NCBI GenBank assembly: GCA_963775825.1
Contig: CAVZKY010000061.1
Coordinates: 62,001 to 126,000, forward strand
Reading direction: 5' to 3'
DNA: 64,000 nucleotides
From: Bog-532 sp963775825
GTDB taxonomy: Bacteria > Actinomycetota > Actinomycetes > Streptosporangiales > Streptosporangiaceae
The position numbers and the translations under genes were made by a program. Under the pieces are notes generated by a model, which worked only from the letters and a program-made list of their open reading frames with translations, searched no databases and was not told where the DNA came from. Of this stretch, positions 26,775 to 34,597 are shown in pieces (position 1 is the stretch's first letter; every line of letters starts with the position of its first letter).

Positions 26775-27758
26775 ATGCACGGCATGCTGAGTGCGGCGGT
26801 GATGCTGGTCGTTTTCGCCGTGATCGCGCTGGCCGGCGCGGGATCAGCGGTGTGGCTGTACCGCGCCGCGGCCGCTTCCGCGTGGCGGGCCCAGCCCGCG
26901 CACAGGCAGCTGCCGGTGGAGTCCGCGGTGGCCACTGGTGTGACCGCCCGGGCCACGGCCGATCTGGCCGCCGTGCCTGATCCCGGCTGGCCCGGGCCGC
27001 CCGCCGCGGCTGGCTCCGGTCGGCCCGCGTCGCAGCAAACGACGCCGGACGATGACGAAGAATTCGGGGTCGTATGGGAAGCTCCAGTCGGCCTGACGGC
27101 GGACCATCCGGGATCCCCCGCTGCGTCCGAGCAGGTCTACGACCTGGCGGCATGGCCCGATCTGGATAGTGCTGGGGATGGACCGGATGACAGCGGGCCG
27201 CGGGGCCCCCGAGCATGGCCCGACCTGGCCAGGTCGCTGTACTCACGCGGCTGGCCTGCGATGGACAGCCCGCCGTCCGCCGCATCCGGCTGGCCCAGGC
27301 CCGGGCCGCGCCCGCATCCAGGGCCGGACGGCTCCTACTCGGGCGGCACCGGCTCGGGCGGTCCCGGTTCGGACGGTCCCGGTTTGGACGGTCCCGGTTT
27401 GGACGGTCCCGGCTCGGGCGGCCCCGGTTTGGACGGTCCCGGTTTGGACGGTCCCGGTTTGGACGGCCCCGGCTCGGGCGGCCCCGGTTCGGACGGTCCC
27501 GGCTCGGGCGGTCCCGGCTCGGGCGGCCCCGCTTTGGACGGTCCCGGCTCGGACGGTCCCGGTTCGGACGGTCCCGGTTCGGACGGGCTGAACCTAAACA
27601 GCCCTAATCCAAGCGGCCCAGAGGGAGATGGCCTCGACTCAGATGGCCCAGACTTAGATGGCCCAGACTTAGATGGCACCGAGGGACCGCGAGATGCGGG
27701 CAACGGTGCCCCCGCCCGTCCCGTGGCGCGGGAGTGTCCAGGTTTACGTCCTGGGTGA
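26775..27758 (+). CDS. Single-pass membrane protein with GPGxx pentapeptide repeats
   Basis: 327 residues from ATG 26775; the frame is open upstream but would overlap the DsrE gene antisense. One N-terminal membrane helix (about 5-28: AAVMLVVFAVIALAGAGSAV), a Cys-free acidic linker (PDDDEEFGVVWE), and then about 80 residues of the pentad Gly-Pro-Gly-(Leu/Ser)-(Asp/Gly). The pentad region is low complexity and probably extended. No domain is recognised; a surface or cell-wall-facing role is only inferred. Confidence 0.55.
   Translation: MHGMLSAAVMLVVFAVIALAGAGSAVWLYRAAAASAWRAQPAHRQLPVESAVATGVTARATADLAAVPDPGWPGPPAAAGSGRPASQQTTPDDDEEFGVVWEAPVGLTADHPGSPAASEQVYDLAAWPDLDSAGDGPDDSGPRGPRAWPDLARSLYSRGWPAMDSPPSAASGWPRPGPRPHPGPDGSYSGGTGSGGPGSDGPGLDGPGLDGPGSGGPGLDGPGLDGPGLDGPGSGGPGSDGPGSGGPGSGGPALDGPGSDGPGSDGPGSDGLNLNSPNPSGPEGDGLDSDGPDLDGPDLDGTEGPRDAGNGAPARPVARECPGLRPG
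27346..27588 (+). repeat. 15-bp tandem repeat coding GPGLD/GPGSG pentads
   Basis: About 16 copies of a 15-bp unit like GGTCCCGGTTTGGAC or GGCCCCGGCTCGGGC. The unit is a multiple of 3 bp, so the frame survives length change. Degenerate 15-18 bp units with Asp-Gly-Pro continue to about 27680. Confidence 0.85.
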
Positions 27759-27900
27759 ATCGCATCGGCCCCGACCATGAGGGCCACGAGGCCCTGAGCC
27801 CGGCCGGGTGGGACCAGGCCCCCAGCCCGAGCAAGCCGGGACGGACGTCTTCAGGCGGGTCCGGCGGCCCGCCGCCGGTTGTCCGTCTACCCTGGCCGGC

Positions 27901-28419
27901 ATGGACGAAGATTACGGCGCCGTCTCCGAAGACCGGCACCCCGAGCTGCATCCAGACCTCGCGCCGCTCGCGTTTCTGCTTGGCCGGTGGGAAGGGGCCG
28001 GTGTCGGTGGCTACCCGACGATAGAGAGCTTCCAGTTCGGCCAGGAAATCTCCTTCAGCCACAACGGCAAGCCGTTCCTCAGCTACAGGAGCCGGACGTG
28101 GCGGCTCGACGCCGAGGGACATATCGGCCAGCCGCTGGCCACCGAGGCCGGGTTCTGGCGCCCGCAGCCCGAGGGCAAGATCGAGCTGCTCCTCGCCCAC
28201 CCGACCGGTATCACCGAGATCTACCTGGGCGAGGTGTCCGGTCACCGTATCGACCTGGCCACCGACGTTGTAGCCCGCACCAGCTCGGCCAAGGAGGTCA
28301 CCGCCGGCCGCCGCCTGTACGGGCTCATTGGAGATGATCTGGGCTGGGCTTATGACATGGCCGCCGTCGGGCAGCCGCTGCAGTCCCACATATCTGCCCA
28401 GCTGAAGCGCGTGAGCTGA
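27901..28419 (+). CDS. Nitrobindin-like (FABP-fold, DUF1794) protein
   Basis: 172 residues from ATG 27901. The signature of nitrobindins is present: LAFLLGRWEGAGVGGYPT (about 21-38), FSHNGKPFLSYRSRTW, and a C-terminal pattern ending YDMAAVGQPLQSHISAQL. These ten-stranded beta-barrels hold a ferric heme through a His and can isomerise peroxynitrite; His134-like residues near the end fit, but the ligand cannot be fixed by eye. Upstream is the repeat protein, downstream a long non-coding stretch, so it is probably a single gene. Confidence 0.88.
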   Translation: MDEDYGAVSEDRHPELHPDLAPLAFLLGRWEGAGVGGYPTIESFQFGQEISFSHNGKPFLSYRSRTWRLDAEGHIGQPLATEAGFWRPQPEGKIELLLAHPTGITEIYLGEVSGHRIDLATDVVARTSSAKEVTAGRRLYGLIGDDLGWAYDMAAVGQPLQSHISAQLKRVS

Positions 28420-28480
28420 GCCGGCCGGTACTGTCCGTGCCGCGCGGGCAGGACCAGGCGGCCTCCGCCCACGGTCAGCG

Positions 28481-28690
28481 GGCCCGGGCGACTCCCTGGC
28501 ACGGTCAGGGAAGCGCCACGCCCAGCGTACGGACCTGAAGAACTCGCGGGCAGCTCCTGGCCACGCACGGCAAGCCCACGCAGCGTACGGGCCTGAAACT
28601 CCCGGGCGGCTCCCTGGCCACGGGCGGGGGAAGCCCCGCGCATGGGCATGAAAAACCCCCGAGCGGCTCCCGCCGCGCACGGAGCGCGAG
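28481..28690. repeat. Imperfect tandem repeat in intergenic region
   Basis: Three to four copies of a unit of about 56-64 bp with the core GGCTCCCTGGCCACG ... CGCAGCGTACGGGCCTGAA. Copies diverge by roughly 20-30 %. The surrounding region 28420-29097 has no convincing gene apart from a possible tiny frame at 28885-28923. Confidence 0.6.
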
Positions 28691-28884
28691 CGGGGACCGG
28701 CTGGACAGGGCCGGTCAGCCCGGGGGGCGGTGTCTGTCCGGGATTGCCGACCGCCGTCCCAGAGGACGTCAGGGCCGACGCCCATCGGCACCTCAGGAAA
28801 GAAGGTGGAAGAGCGGGCCCGCGCGTTGCGGCCGAAGGCCGATGACGGCCTTGTACCACCGTGCGCGCGTCGGCGGGTCAGCGG

Positions 28885-28923
28885 CTAGCGGACAGCCACC
28901 TCACGAGTCCAACGTCTATGCAT
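28885..28923 (-). CDS. Possible 12-codon leader-type ORF with consensus ribosome site
   Basis: On the minus strand an ideal Shine-Dalgarno stretch (AAAGGAGGTGG, complement of 28932-28942) precedes an ATG at 28923 by 11 nt. The frame reads MHRRWTREVAVR and stops at 28885-28887. So strong a ribosome site is unlikely by chance in this GC-rich DNA. No long gene follows on that strand, so it may be a stand-alone small peptide or a remnant leader. Confidence 0.3.
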   Translation of the reverse strand: MHRRWTREVAVR

Positions 28924-29097
28924 GCTGTGGACCACCTCCTTTCCCGTGTAAAACGCACGCTATGTCACAGCGGGCCGCAGAGGCAAGACGAATTCCGGCC
29001 GCCCCTTCCCGCTGGCCTGGAACGGGCCTCTCCGATGGCCGGAAGGCGCCTCCGCCAGCCCGGACACGTTCGGCCCGGGCCCGGCTAAACTGCGGGC

Positions 29098-29580
29098 ATG
29101 GCGGCAGCCCGGGACACCGAACGCGTCCCGCGGGCCTGGGATGAGCAGCTACGGGCCCGCGGCTACCGGGTCACGCCGCAGCGCCAGCTCGTCCTGGAGG
29201 CCGTAGCCCGGCTTGGCCACGCGACCCCGGAAGACGTCGGCGCCGAAGTCCGGCAGGCGGCGCGCGGCGTCAACATCTCCACCATCTACCGGACACTGGA
29301 GCTGCTGGAACAGCTCGGCATGGTCACCCACGCGCATCTCGGGCACGGGGCGCCGACGTATCACCTCGCCGTAGACGCCGATCACGTCCACCTCGTGTGC
29401 CGGAGCTGCGGGAAGATCAGCGAGATCAGCCCGGACTCGGTCCGCCCCCTGGTCACGGCGCTCAATGAGGAGCAGGACTTCGAGACCGACGTCGGCCACC
29501 TCACGGTCTTCGGACGCTGCGGGCAGTGCCGCCGCGCTGGCGCTGAGCCGGGCCGGGCCACGCGTAACCTAGGACCATGA
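29098..29580 (+). CDS. Fur-family metalloregulator, Nur-like
   Basis: 160 residues. Winged helix at about 20-90: RGYRVTPQRQLVLEAVARLG, NISTIYRTLELLEQLGMVTH. The metal-site sequence AHLGHGAPTYHL and HVHLVCRSCG matches nickel-responsive Nur better than Fur or Zur. Two CxxC pairs (CRSC and CGQC) form the structural zinc site. It would repress nickel uptake or superoxide dismutase genes when nickel is bound. It overlaps ygfZ by 4 nt (ATGA), an odd pairing that may link metal and Fe-S handling. Metal specificity is inferred. Confidence 0.85.
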   Translation: MAAARDTERVPRAWDEQLRARGYRVTPQRQLVLEAVARLGHATPEDVGAEVRQAARGVNISTIYRTLELLEQLGMVTHAHLGHGAPTYHLAVDADHVHLVCRSCGKISEISPDSVRPLVTALNEEQDFETDVGHLTVFGRCGQCRRAGAEPGRATRNLGP

Positions 29581-30620
29581 GCAGCCCGCTTCTCGCCACG
29601 CCCGGAGCCGTTCCCGCCGAGGGACCGGACGCCGGTGTCGCGGCGCACTACGGAGACCCGGTCCGCGAGCAGCGGGCGATGACGCGTGCCGCCGGGCTGG
29701 TGGACCGGTCCCACCGCGGGGTCGTGCGTGTCTCCGGCCCGGACCGGCTGAGCTGGCTGCACAGCCTGACCACCCAGCATCTGGAAAAACTGACGGCCGC
29801 GGCCACCGCCCGGGCCCTGATCCTCAGCCCGAACGGGCACGTGGAGCAGGAGCTCACGCTGACCGACGACGGTACCGCCACCTGGATCCACGTCGAGCCG
29901 GGATGCGGCGCGCCGCTGGTTGAGTTCCTCGACTCCATGCGGTTCATGCTCCGCGTCGAGACGGCCGATCTCACCGCCGGTTACGCGGTGCTCACGGTGG
30001 CCGGCCCGTCCGGCGCGGAGGCCGCGGCGGCTGCGGCCGAAGCAGCCGTCGCCGCCACCGACGGCCTGGTCGGTACCGATTACGTGATGCCCCGGGCCGA
30101 GCTGGCCGCCATCGCCGGCGAGGTGGGCGACGGTGGCGCGCGGCTGGCCGGGACGTGGGCGTATGAGGCCCTGCGTATTGCGGCCCACGAAGCCCGGTTC
30201 GGCCTGGACACCGACCACAAGACGCTTCCGCACGAAGTCGGCTGGATCACCTCCGCCGTGCACCTGTCCAAGGGGTGCTACCGGGGCCAGGAGACGGTCG
30301 CTCGGGTGCACAACCTGGGTCATCCGCCCCGGCGGCTGGTGTTCCTGCACCTGGATGGCAGCACCGACCGGCTGCCCGGGCATGGGGACCCGGTTGAGCT
30401 CGACGGCAAGCCGGTCGGGTTTGTCGGATCGGCCGCCCGCCATTTCGAGCTGGGCCCGATCGCGCTGGCCCTGGTGCGAAGGACGGTCCCGGTGGAGGCG
30501 ACCCTCCTGGCCGGGGGGGTGGCCGCCGCGCAGGAGGTCATCGTGCCGCCGGATGCCGGTGCGAACGTCACTATCGACAAGGCGTCGTTCGGCCGGCGCT
30601 CTCTGCTGGGCAAGCCGTAA
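29577..30620 (+). CDS. ygfZ: Folate-binding Fe-S cluster repair protein YgfZ
   Basis: 347 residues with the GcvT-like fold. The YgfZ signature KGCYRGQETVAR is at about 236-247, with the single conserved Cys. N-terminal RVSGPDRLSWLHSLTTQHLE and ILSPNGHVEQEL fit the folate site. It helps assemble or repair certain [4Fe-4S] enzymes using tetrahydrofolate. The start overlaps the Fur-family gene; proline dehydrogenase follows 16 nt later. Confidence 0.92.
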   Translation: MSSPLLATPGAVPAEGPDAGVAAHYGDPVREQRAMTRAAGLVDRSHRGVVRVSGPDRLSWLHSLTTQHLEKLTAAATARALILSPNGHVEQELTLTDDGTATWIHVEPGCGAPLVEFLDSMRFMLRVETADLTAGYAVLTVAGPSGAEAAAAAAEAAVAATDGLVGTDYVMPRAELAAIAGEVGDGGARLAGTWAYEALRIAAHEARFGLDTDHKTLPHEVGWITSAVHLSKGCYRGQETVARVHNLGHPPRRLVFLHLDGSTDRLPGHGDPVELDGKPVGFVGSAARHFELGPIALALVRRTVPVEATLLAGGVAAAQEVIVPPDAGANVTIDKASFGRRSLLGKP

Positions 30621-30636
30621 CCGTCTGGATCCTGCG

Positions 30637-31596
30637 ATGGAGGTCACCTCATTGCTGCGCCGAACCCTGCTGGCTGCGGCATCAAGCGAACGGCTGCGCC
30701 GGGCTGTGACCACGGCACCGCAGACCCGGGCCATCGTGAACCGGTACGTCGCCGGGGACACCACGGCTGACGCGGTGCGCGCGGCTCGTGAGCTGCGGGC
30801 GGCTGGTCTGCTCGTCTCGCTGGACCACCTGGGCGAGGAAACTACCGATGCGGCACAGGCGGCCGACGTCACCCGCACCTACCTCTGGTTGCTCCGTGAG
30901 CTGTCGGGTGCCGGGCTGACCGGCGACGGCGGCTGCGAGGTTTCCGTCAAAGCGACCGCCGTGGGCCTGTTCCTGCCCGAGCATGGCGAGAAGACCGCGG
31001 CGGAGAATATCGGCCGGATCTGCGCCGCCGCCCGCGACGTGGGGACCACGGTGACGCTCGATGCCGAGGACCACAAGGCCGTCGGCCCGACCTTGCACAT
31101 CGCCGGCGAGCTGCGATCCGATTTCCCTGATCTCGGCTGTGTCGTCCAGTCCAGGCTCCGGCGCAGCCAGGCCGACTGCGCCGAGCTGGCCGGCACCGGC
31201 GCCCGGGTCAGGCTGTGCAAGGGTGCCTACGACGAGCCACCGGACATCGCGTACACCACCCGGCGCGATGTCGACCGCTCCTACGTCCGGTGCATGCGCC
31301 TGCTGATGGCCGGCGACGGCTACCCGATGCTCGCGACCCATGACCCGCGGCTGATCGATATCGCCGCGACCCTCGCCCTGATGTCCGGGCGCTCCGCCGG
31401 CCGCTTCGAGTACCAGATGCTGTACGGCATCCGGCCCGCGGAGCAGCAGCGCCTGGCCGGCACGGGCGCCCGCGTCCGGGTCTATACGCCCTACGGCGGT
31501 GACTGGTACAGCTACCTCGTCCGCCGGCTCGCCGAGCGCCCGGGCAACCTTGGCTTCTTCCTGCGTTCGCTGGCCCCATCCGGGTGGCGCCCGTGA
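30637..31596 (+). CDS. Proline dehydrogenase (monofunctional)
   Basis: 319 residues from ATG 30637. The FAD TIM barrel shows VSLDHLGEETTD, EVSVKATAVGL, VTLDAEDHKAVGPTL, RLCKGAYDEPPDIAY, MLATHDPRLI and the substrate-site end FEYQMLYGIRP. Size fits the PutB/FadM type of Gram-positive bacteria. It oxidises proline to pyrroline-5-carboxylate. It runs directly into proC (the reverse reaction), so proline is made and degraded from neighbouring genes. No P5C dehydrogenase gene is close. Confidence 0.93.
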   Translation: MEVTSLLRRTLLAAASSERLRRAVTTAPQTRAIVNRYVAGDTTADAVRAARELRAAGLLVSLDHLGEETTDAAQAADVTRTYLWLLRELSGAGLTGDGGCEVSVKATAVGLFLPEHGEKTAAENIGRICAAARDVGTTVTLDAEDHKAVGPTLHIAGELRSDFPDLGCVVQSRLRRSQADCAELAGTGARVRLCKGAYDEPPDIAYTTRRDVDRSYVRCMRLLMAGDGYPMLATHDPRLIDIAATLALMSGRSAGRFEYQMLYGIRPAEQQRLAGTGARVRVYTPYGGDWYSYLVRRLAERPGNLGFFLRSLAPSGWRP

Positions 31597-31628
31597 GCGC
31601 ACCGCGCGACCTGCGAGGTGACACCCAG

Positions 31629-32429
31629 ATGATCGCGATCCTCGGTACCGGGAAGATGGGGGAGGCGCTGCTGTCCGGCCTGCTGCGGGCCGGCCATCCG
31701 CCGGCTGAGCTTCTCGCGGTCGCCCGGCAGCCCGGGCGCACGGCCGAGCTGCGGGAGCGTTACGGCGTGCGGACGCCGGACGCCGCGGAGGCGGCCAAGA
31801 CCGCCGACACGCTGGTGCTGGCGGTCAAGCCTCAGGACATGGGAGCACTGCTGGACGAGATCGCCGCGTTCGTTCCGGCTTCGGCCGACCGGCTGGTGAT
31901 CTCCGTGGCCGCGGGCATCACCACGGCCTTCATCGAGCGCCGGTTCAGCGGCGATGTTCCGGTGGTCCGGGTGATGTCCAATACGCCGGTCCTGGTCGAC
32001 CAGGCCATGAGCGTGATCTCCGCCGGCCGGTACGCGGGCGAGGAGCATCTGGGCCGGGCGGAGAAGCTGCTGCAGCCGGTAGGCAAGGTCCTGCGGATCC
32101 CGGAATCGCAGCAGGACGCCGCGACCGCCTTGTCTGGCAGCGGGCCAGCCTACGTGTACTTCCTGGTCGAAGCGATGGTGGACGCCGGCATTCTGCTGGG
32201 CGTGCCGCGCGGCACGGCGATGGAGATGGTCACCCAGGCGGTCTACGGGGCGGCCACGATGCTTCGTGAATCCGGTGAGCACCCGGTGATCCTGCGCGAG
32301 GCGGTGACGTCTCCAGGGGGGACGACGATATCCGCCATCCGGGAACTGGAGAAGCACGGGGTACGCGCCGCGTTCCTCGCCGCGATAGAGTCCGCGCGTG
32401 ACCGGGGCCGGGAGCTGGCCGGCGGCTGA
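31629..32429 (+). CDS. proC: Pyrroline-5-carboxylate reductase
   Basis: 266 residues from ATG 31629, with GAGGTG about 10 nt upstream; a frame-open start at 31584 would overlap the dehydrogenase by 13 nt. Rossmann motif ILGTGKMGEALLSGLL (4-19), VRVMSNTPVLVDQAM and the helical end with TALSGSGPAYVYFLVEAM, LREAVTSPGGTT. It reduces P5C to proline with NADPH, the last step of proline synthesis. Confidence 0.95.
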   Translation: MIAILGTGKMGEALLSGLLRAGHPPAELLAVARQPGRTAELRERYGVRTPDAAEAAKTADTLVLAVKPQDMGALLDEIAAFVPASADRLVISVAAGITTAFIERRFSGDVPVVRVMSNTPVLVDQAMSVISAGRYAGEEHLGRAEKLLQPVGKVLRIPESQQDAATALSGSGPAYVYFLVEAMVDAGILLGVPRGTAMEMVTQAVYGAATMLRESGEHPVILREAVTSPGGTTISAIRELEKHGVRAAFLAAIESARDRGRELAGG

Positions 32430-32470
32430 GGCCGAGGCTGGGCTCAGGCCGCGACGGCCAGGCCCGCGCG

Positions 32471-33691
32471 ATGCACTCGGAGGCGACCGTGACGTGCTCA
32501 CTGGTGGTGAGCTGGGATGACCAGCTCACGGAGTATGACTTCGGCCCCGGCCATCCGCTCGCCCCGGTGCGGGTGGAGCTGGCCATGGCCCTGGCCCGCG
32601 AGCTCGGTGTGCTCGATGCCACGGGTGTGTCGGTGTCCGTTCCCGAGTCCGCCACCGGCGAACAGCTCGAGCTCGTGCATGACCCCGTGTACATCGAGGC
32701 GGTCCGCCGGGCAGGGGAGCGGGCGGCAAGGGGCGAGCCGCTGGCCCCGAAGTCACTGCTCTTCGGTCTCGGTACTACTGACGATCCGGTCTTCCCCGGT
32801 ATGCATGAAGCATCGTCGCTGGTAGCGGGGGCCACGCTCGCCGCCGCCCAGGCCGTGTGGACCTCCGCCGCGTCGCACGCCGCCAGCATCGCAGGTGGCC
32901 TGCACCATGCCATGCGGCGGTCGGCCAGCGGGTTCTGCGTCTACAACGATCCGGCGATCGCCATTGCGTGGCTGCTAGAGCAGGGCGCGGAGCGGATCGC
33001 TTATGTCGACGTCGACGTCCACCACGGCGACGGCGTGCAGGCGGCCTTCTACGACGATCCGCGTGTCCTGACGATCAGCCTGCACGAACACCCCGCCACC
33101 CTGTTCCCGGGAACGGGGCTGCCCACCGAGACCGGCACCGGCCGCGGCGAAGGCTTCGCCGTCAATATCGCCCTGCCCGCCGGGACCGGTGACGCCGGCT
33201 GGCTGCGCGCGCTCGATGCGATCGTCCCGCCGTTGCTACGGGAGTTCCAGCCGCAACTTCTGGTCAGCCAGCACGGCTGCGACAGCCACTACCTCGACCC
33301 GCTCGCGCACCTGGAGGTGAGCGTCGACGGGCAGCGGCGGGCTCAGTCCATGCTGCACCGGCTGGCACACGAGACCGCTGGCGGCCGGTGGATCTGCACG
33401 GGCGGCGGCGGATACGCGCTCGTCGCGGTCGTCCCGCGGTCCTGGACACACCTGCTCGGTATCGCGAGCGACCAGCCCGTCGACCCCGGCGAGCCCACTC
33501 CCGCGGCCTGGCGTGAGCTGGCCCGCCGCAGGACCGGGATCGAGCCGCCGGAGCGCATGACCGACGGGGCCGCAGCCGATTTCGTCCCCTACGAGTCCGG
33601 TGCGAACCCGCATGATGCTGCCGACCGGGCGATCGCCGCCACGATGAAAGCCATCTTCCCGTCGCACGGACTGCTCGCCGGTCCGTGGTGA
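32471..33691 (+). CDS. acuC: AcuC-type histone deacetylase family protein
   Basis: 406 residues. Zn-dependent deacetylase motifs: GGLHHAMRRSASGFCVYND, YVDVDVHHGDGVQAAFY (metal ligands Asp, His), LVSQHGCDSHYLDPLAH and GGGGYAL. AcuC removes acetyl from lysines, for example from acetyl-CoA synthetase, in bacteria. The gene follows proC by 41 nt on the same strand. No acetyltransferase partner (AcuA) is visible in the window. Confidence 0.93.
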   Translation: MHSEATVTCSLVVSWDDQLTEYDFGPGHPLAPVRVELAMALARELGVLDATGVSVSVPESATGEQLELVHDPVYIEAVRRAGERAARGEPLAPKSLLFGLGTTDDPVFPGMHEASSLVAGATLAAAQAVWTSAASHAASIAGGLHHAMRRSASGFCVYNDPAIAIAWLLEQGAERIAYVDVDVHHGDGVQAAFYDDPRVLTISLHEHPATLFPGTGLPTETGTGRGEGFAVNIALPAGTGDAGWLRALDAIVPPLLREFQPQLLVSQHGCDSHYLDPLAHLEVSVDGQRRAQSMLHRLAHETAGGRWICTGGGGYALVAVVPRSWTHLLGIASDQPVDPGEPTPAAWRELARRRTGIEPPERMTDGAAADFVPYESGANPHDAADRAIAATMKAIFPSHGLLAGPW

Positions 33692-33994
33692 GGCGGCCGC
33701 GGTCGGCGGTACCGCCGGTCAGAGGCTCGCCGTAAACGACGCTTGCACTACTTGCGGTTCAGGCAGTCGCGCTAGGCCAACGAATTATTAGTGTGCACCA
33801 CGAGTCCCTTGAGGAACTGGAGCCGCCGCTGGCCTGCGTTTTCTTCAGAGTTATTTTTCGCCGGGATGTGCACAAGGCGTACCTCTCCGACACCGTCGCT
33901 TGCTCTTTTTCGTGCGCGACTTACCCTGGAGACGTACGTGACTGGTGCGCCGATCGATTAAGCGTGCACGGCTCCGTGCGGAAGTGGAGCAGGG
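33692..33994. other. Intergenic region with probable promoter of the HTH gene
   Basis: 303 nt. No gene. The zone 33780-33960 is less GC-rich than the flanks and ends with a ribosome site (GGAGCAGGG) before ATG 33995. A perfect 14-bp palindrome (33704-33717) occurs just after acuC, without loop. Confidence 0.4.
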
Positions 33995-34198
33995 ATGACT
34001 GCAACCGAAACTCCCCTCAGCGACGTCAGATTTCTCACGGTTGCCGAAGTGGCCACGATTATGCGCGTCTCGAAGATGACCGTGTATCGCCTGGTCCACT
34101 CGGGTGAGCTGGAAGCGATCCGGGTCGGACGCTCGTTCCGTGTTCCCGAACAGGCGGTCAATCAGTACCTTCGCGAGGCCTTCGTGGGCACTGGCTGA
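33995..34198 (+). CDS. Excisionase-type (MerR-like) small HTH protein
   Basis: 67 residues: one helix-turn-helix of the excisionase/BldC fold, FLTVAEVATIMRVSKMTVYR followed by LVHSGELEAIRVGRSFRVPE. Such one-domain proteins upstream of the bS22 gene are conserved in actinomycetes; a Streptomyces relative, a target of BldD, is recalled as BdtA. There is no phage integrase nearby, so it is a chromosomal regulator and not a prophage remnant. Its targets are unknown. Confidence 0.88.
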   Translation: MTATETPLSDVRFLTVAEVATIMRVSKMTVYRLVHSGELEAIRVGRSFRVPEQAVNQYLREAFVGTG

Positions 34199-34348
34199 GC
34201 CCGATCTGGGCGGATCGCCGTCCGGGACCGTCACGGCCCACTACGGTCGGCGCGGTAACCTACTACACCGGGTCTATGCCCAGCCGCCCTCATCTGGGCG
34301 GGCACGGTGGCGTGGCCGTCTTCCGTACAGTCGAGTGAGGGTAATTTC

Positions 34349-34447
34349 GTGGGCTCAGTCATCAAGAAGCGTCGTAAGAGGATGGCCAAGAAGAAGCACC
34401 GCAAGCTGCTGAAGAAGACTCGCATCCAGCGGCGCAACAAGAAGTAG
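34349..34447 (+). CDS. Small ribosomal subunit protein bS22 (AURKAIP1/COX24 domain)
   Basis: 32 residues from GTG 34349 with GAGGG 9 nt upstream. Reads GSVIKKRRKRMAKKKHRKLL and ends RIQRRNKK: more than half Lys/Arg. This matches the tiny mycobacterial ribosomal protein bS22. It binds rRNA in the decoding region of the small subunit. Easily missed because of its length. A possible hairpin (7-bp stem, 34476-34495) follows. Confidence 0.92.
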   Translation: MGSVIKKRRKRMAKKKHRKLLKKTRIQRRNKK

Positions 34448-34475
34448 GCCGGCCGGACCGGGTTGCCGCGCGGTA

Positions 34476-34495
34476 GCCGCCGGACGGTCGGCGGC
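34476..34495 (+). terminator. Weak terminator hairpin after bS22 gene
   Basis: GCCGCCG and CGGCGGC pair around a 6-nt loop, 28 nt after the bS22 stop. No U tract follows. Confidence 0.35.
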
Positions 34496-34597
34496 CCGGC
34501 GTGCGCGGCGCGGAGCGCAGCGCGGGAGCGCGCGCGTGGAGCGCAGCCGGGCCGTACCGGTCGCGCCATCCCGCGACGTCGGGCACCATAAGCGTCA

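Noticed and set aside
27604..28791. Minus-strand open frame of 395 codons
   Set aside because: It runs antisense through the nitrobindin-like gene and the tandem repeat; composition is Arg/Pro/Gly-rich as expected for shadows in GC-rich DNA.
33995..34198. Prophage excisionase
   Set aside because: Despite the excisionase-like fold there is no integrase, attachment site or other phage gene; the setting next to bS22 is a conserved chromosomal one.
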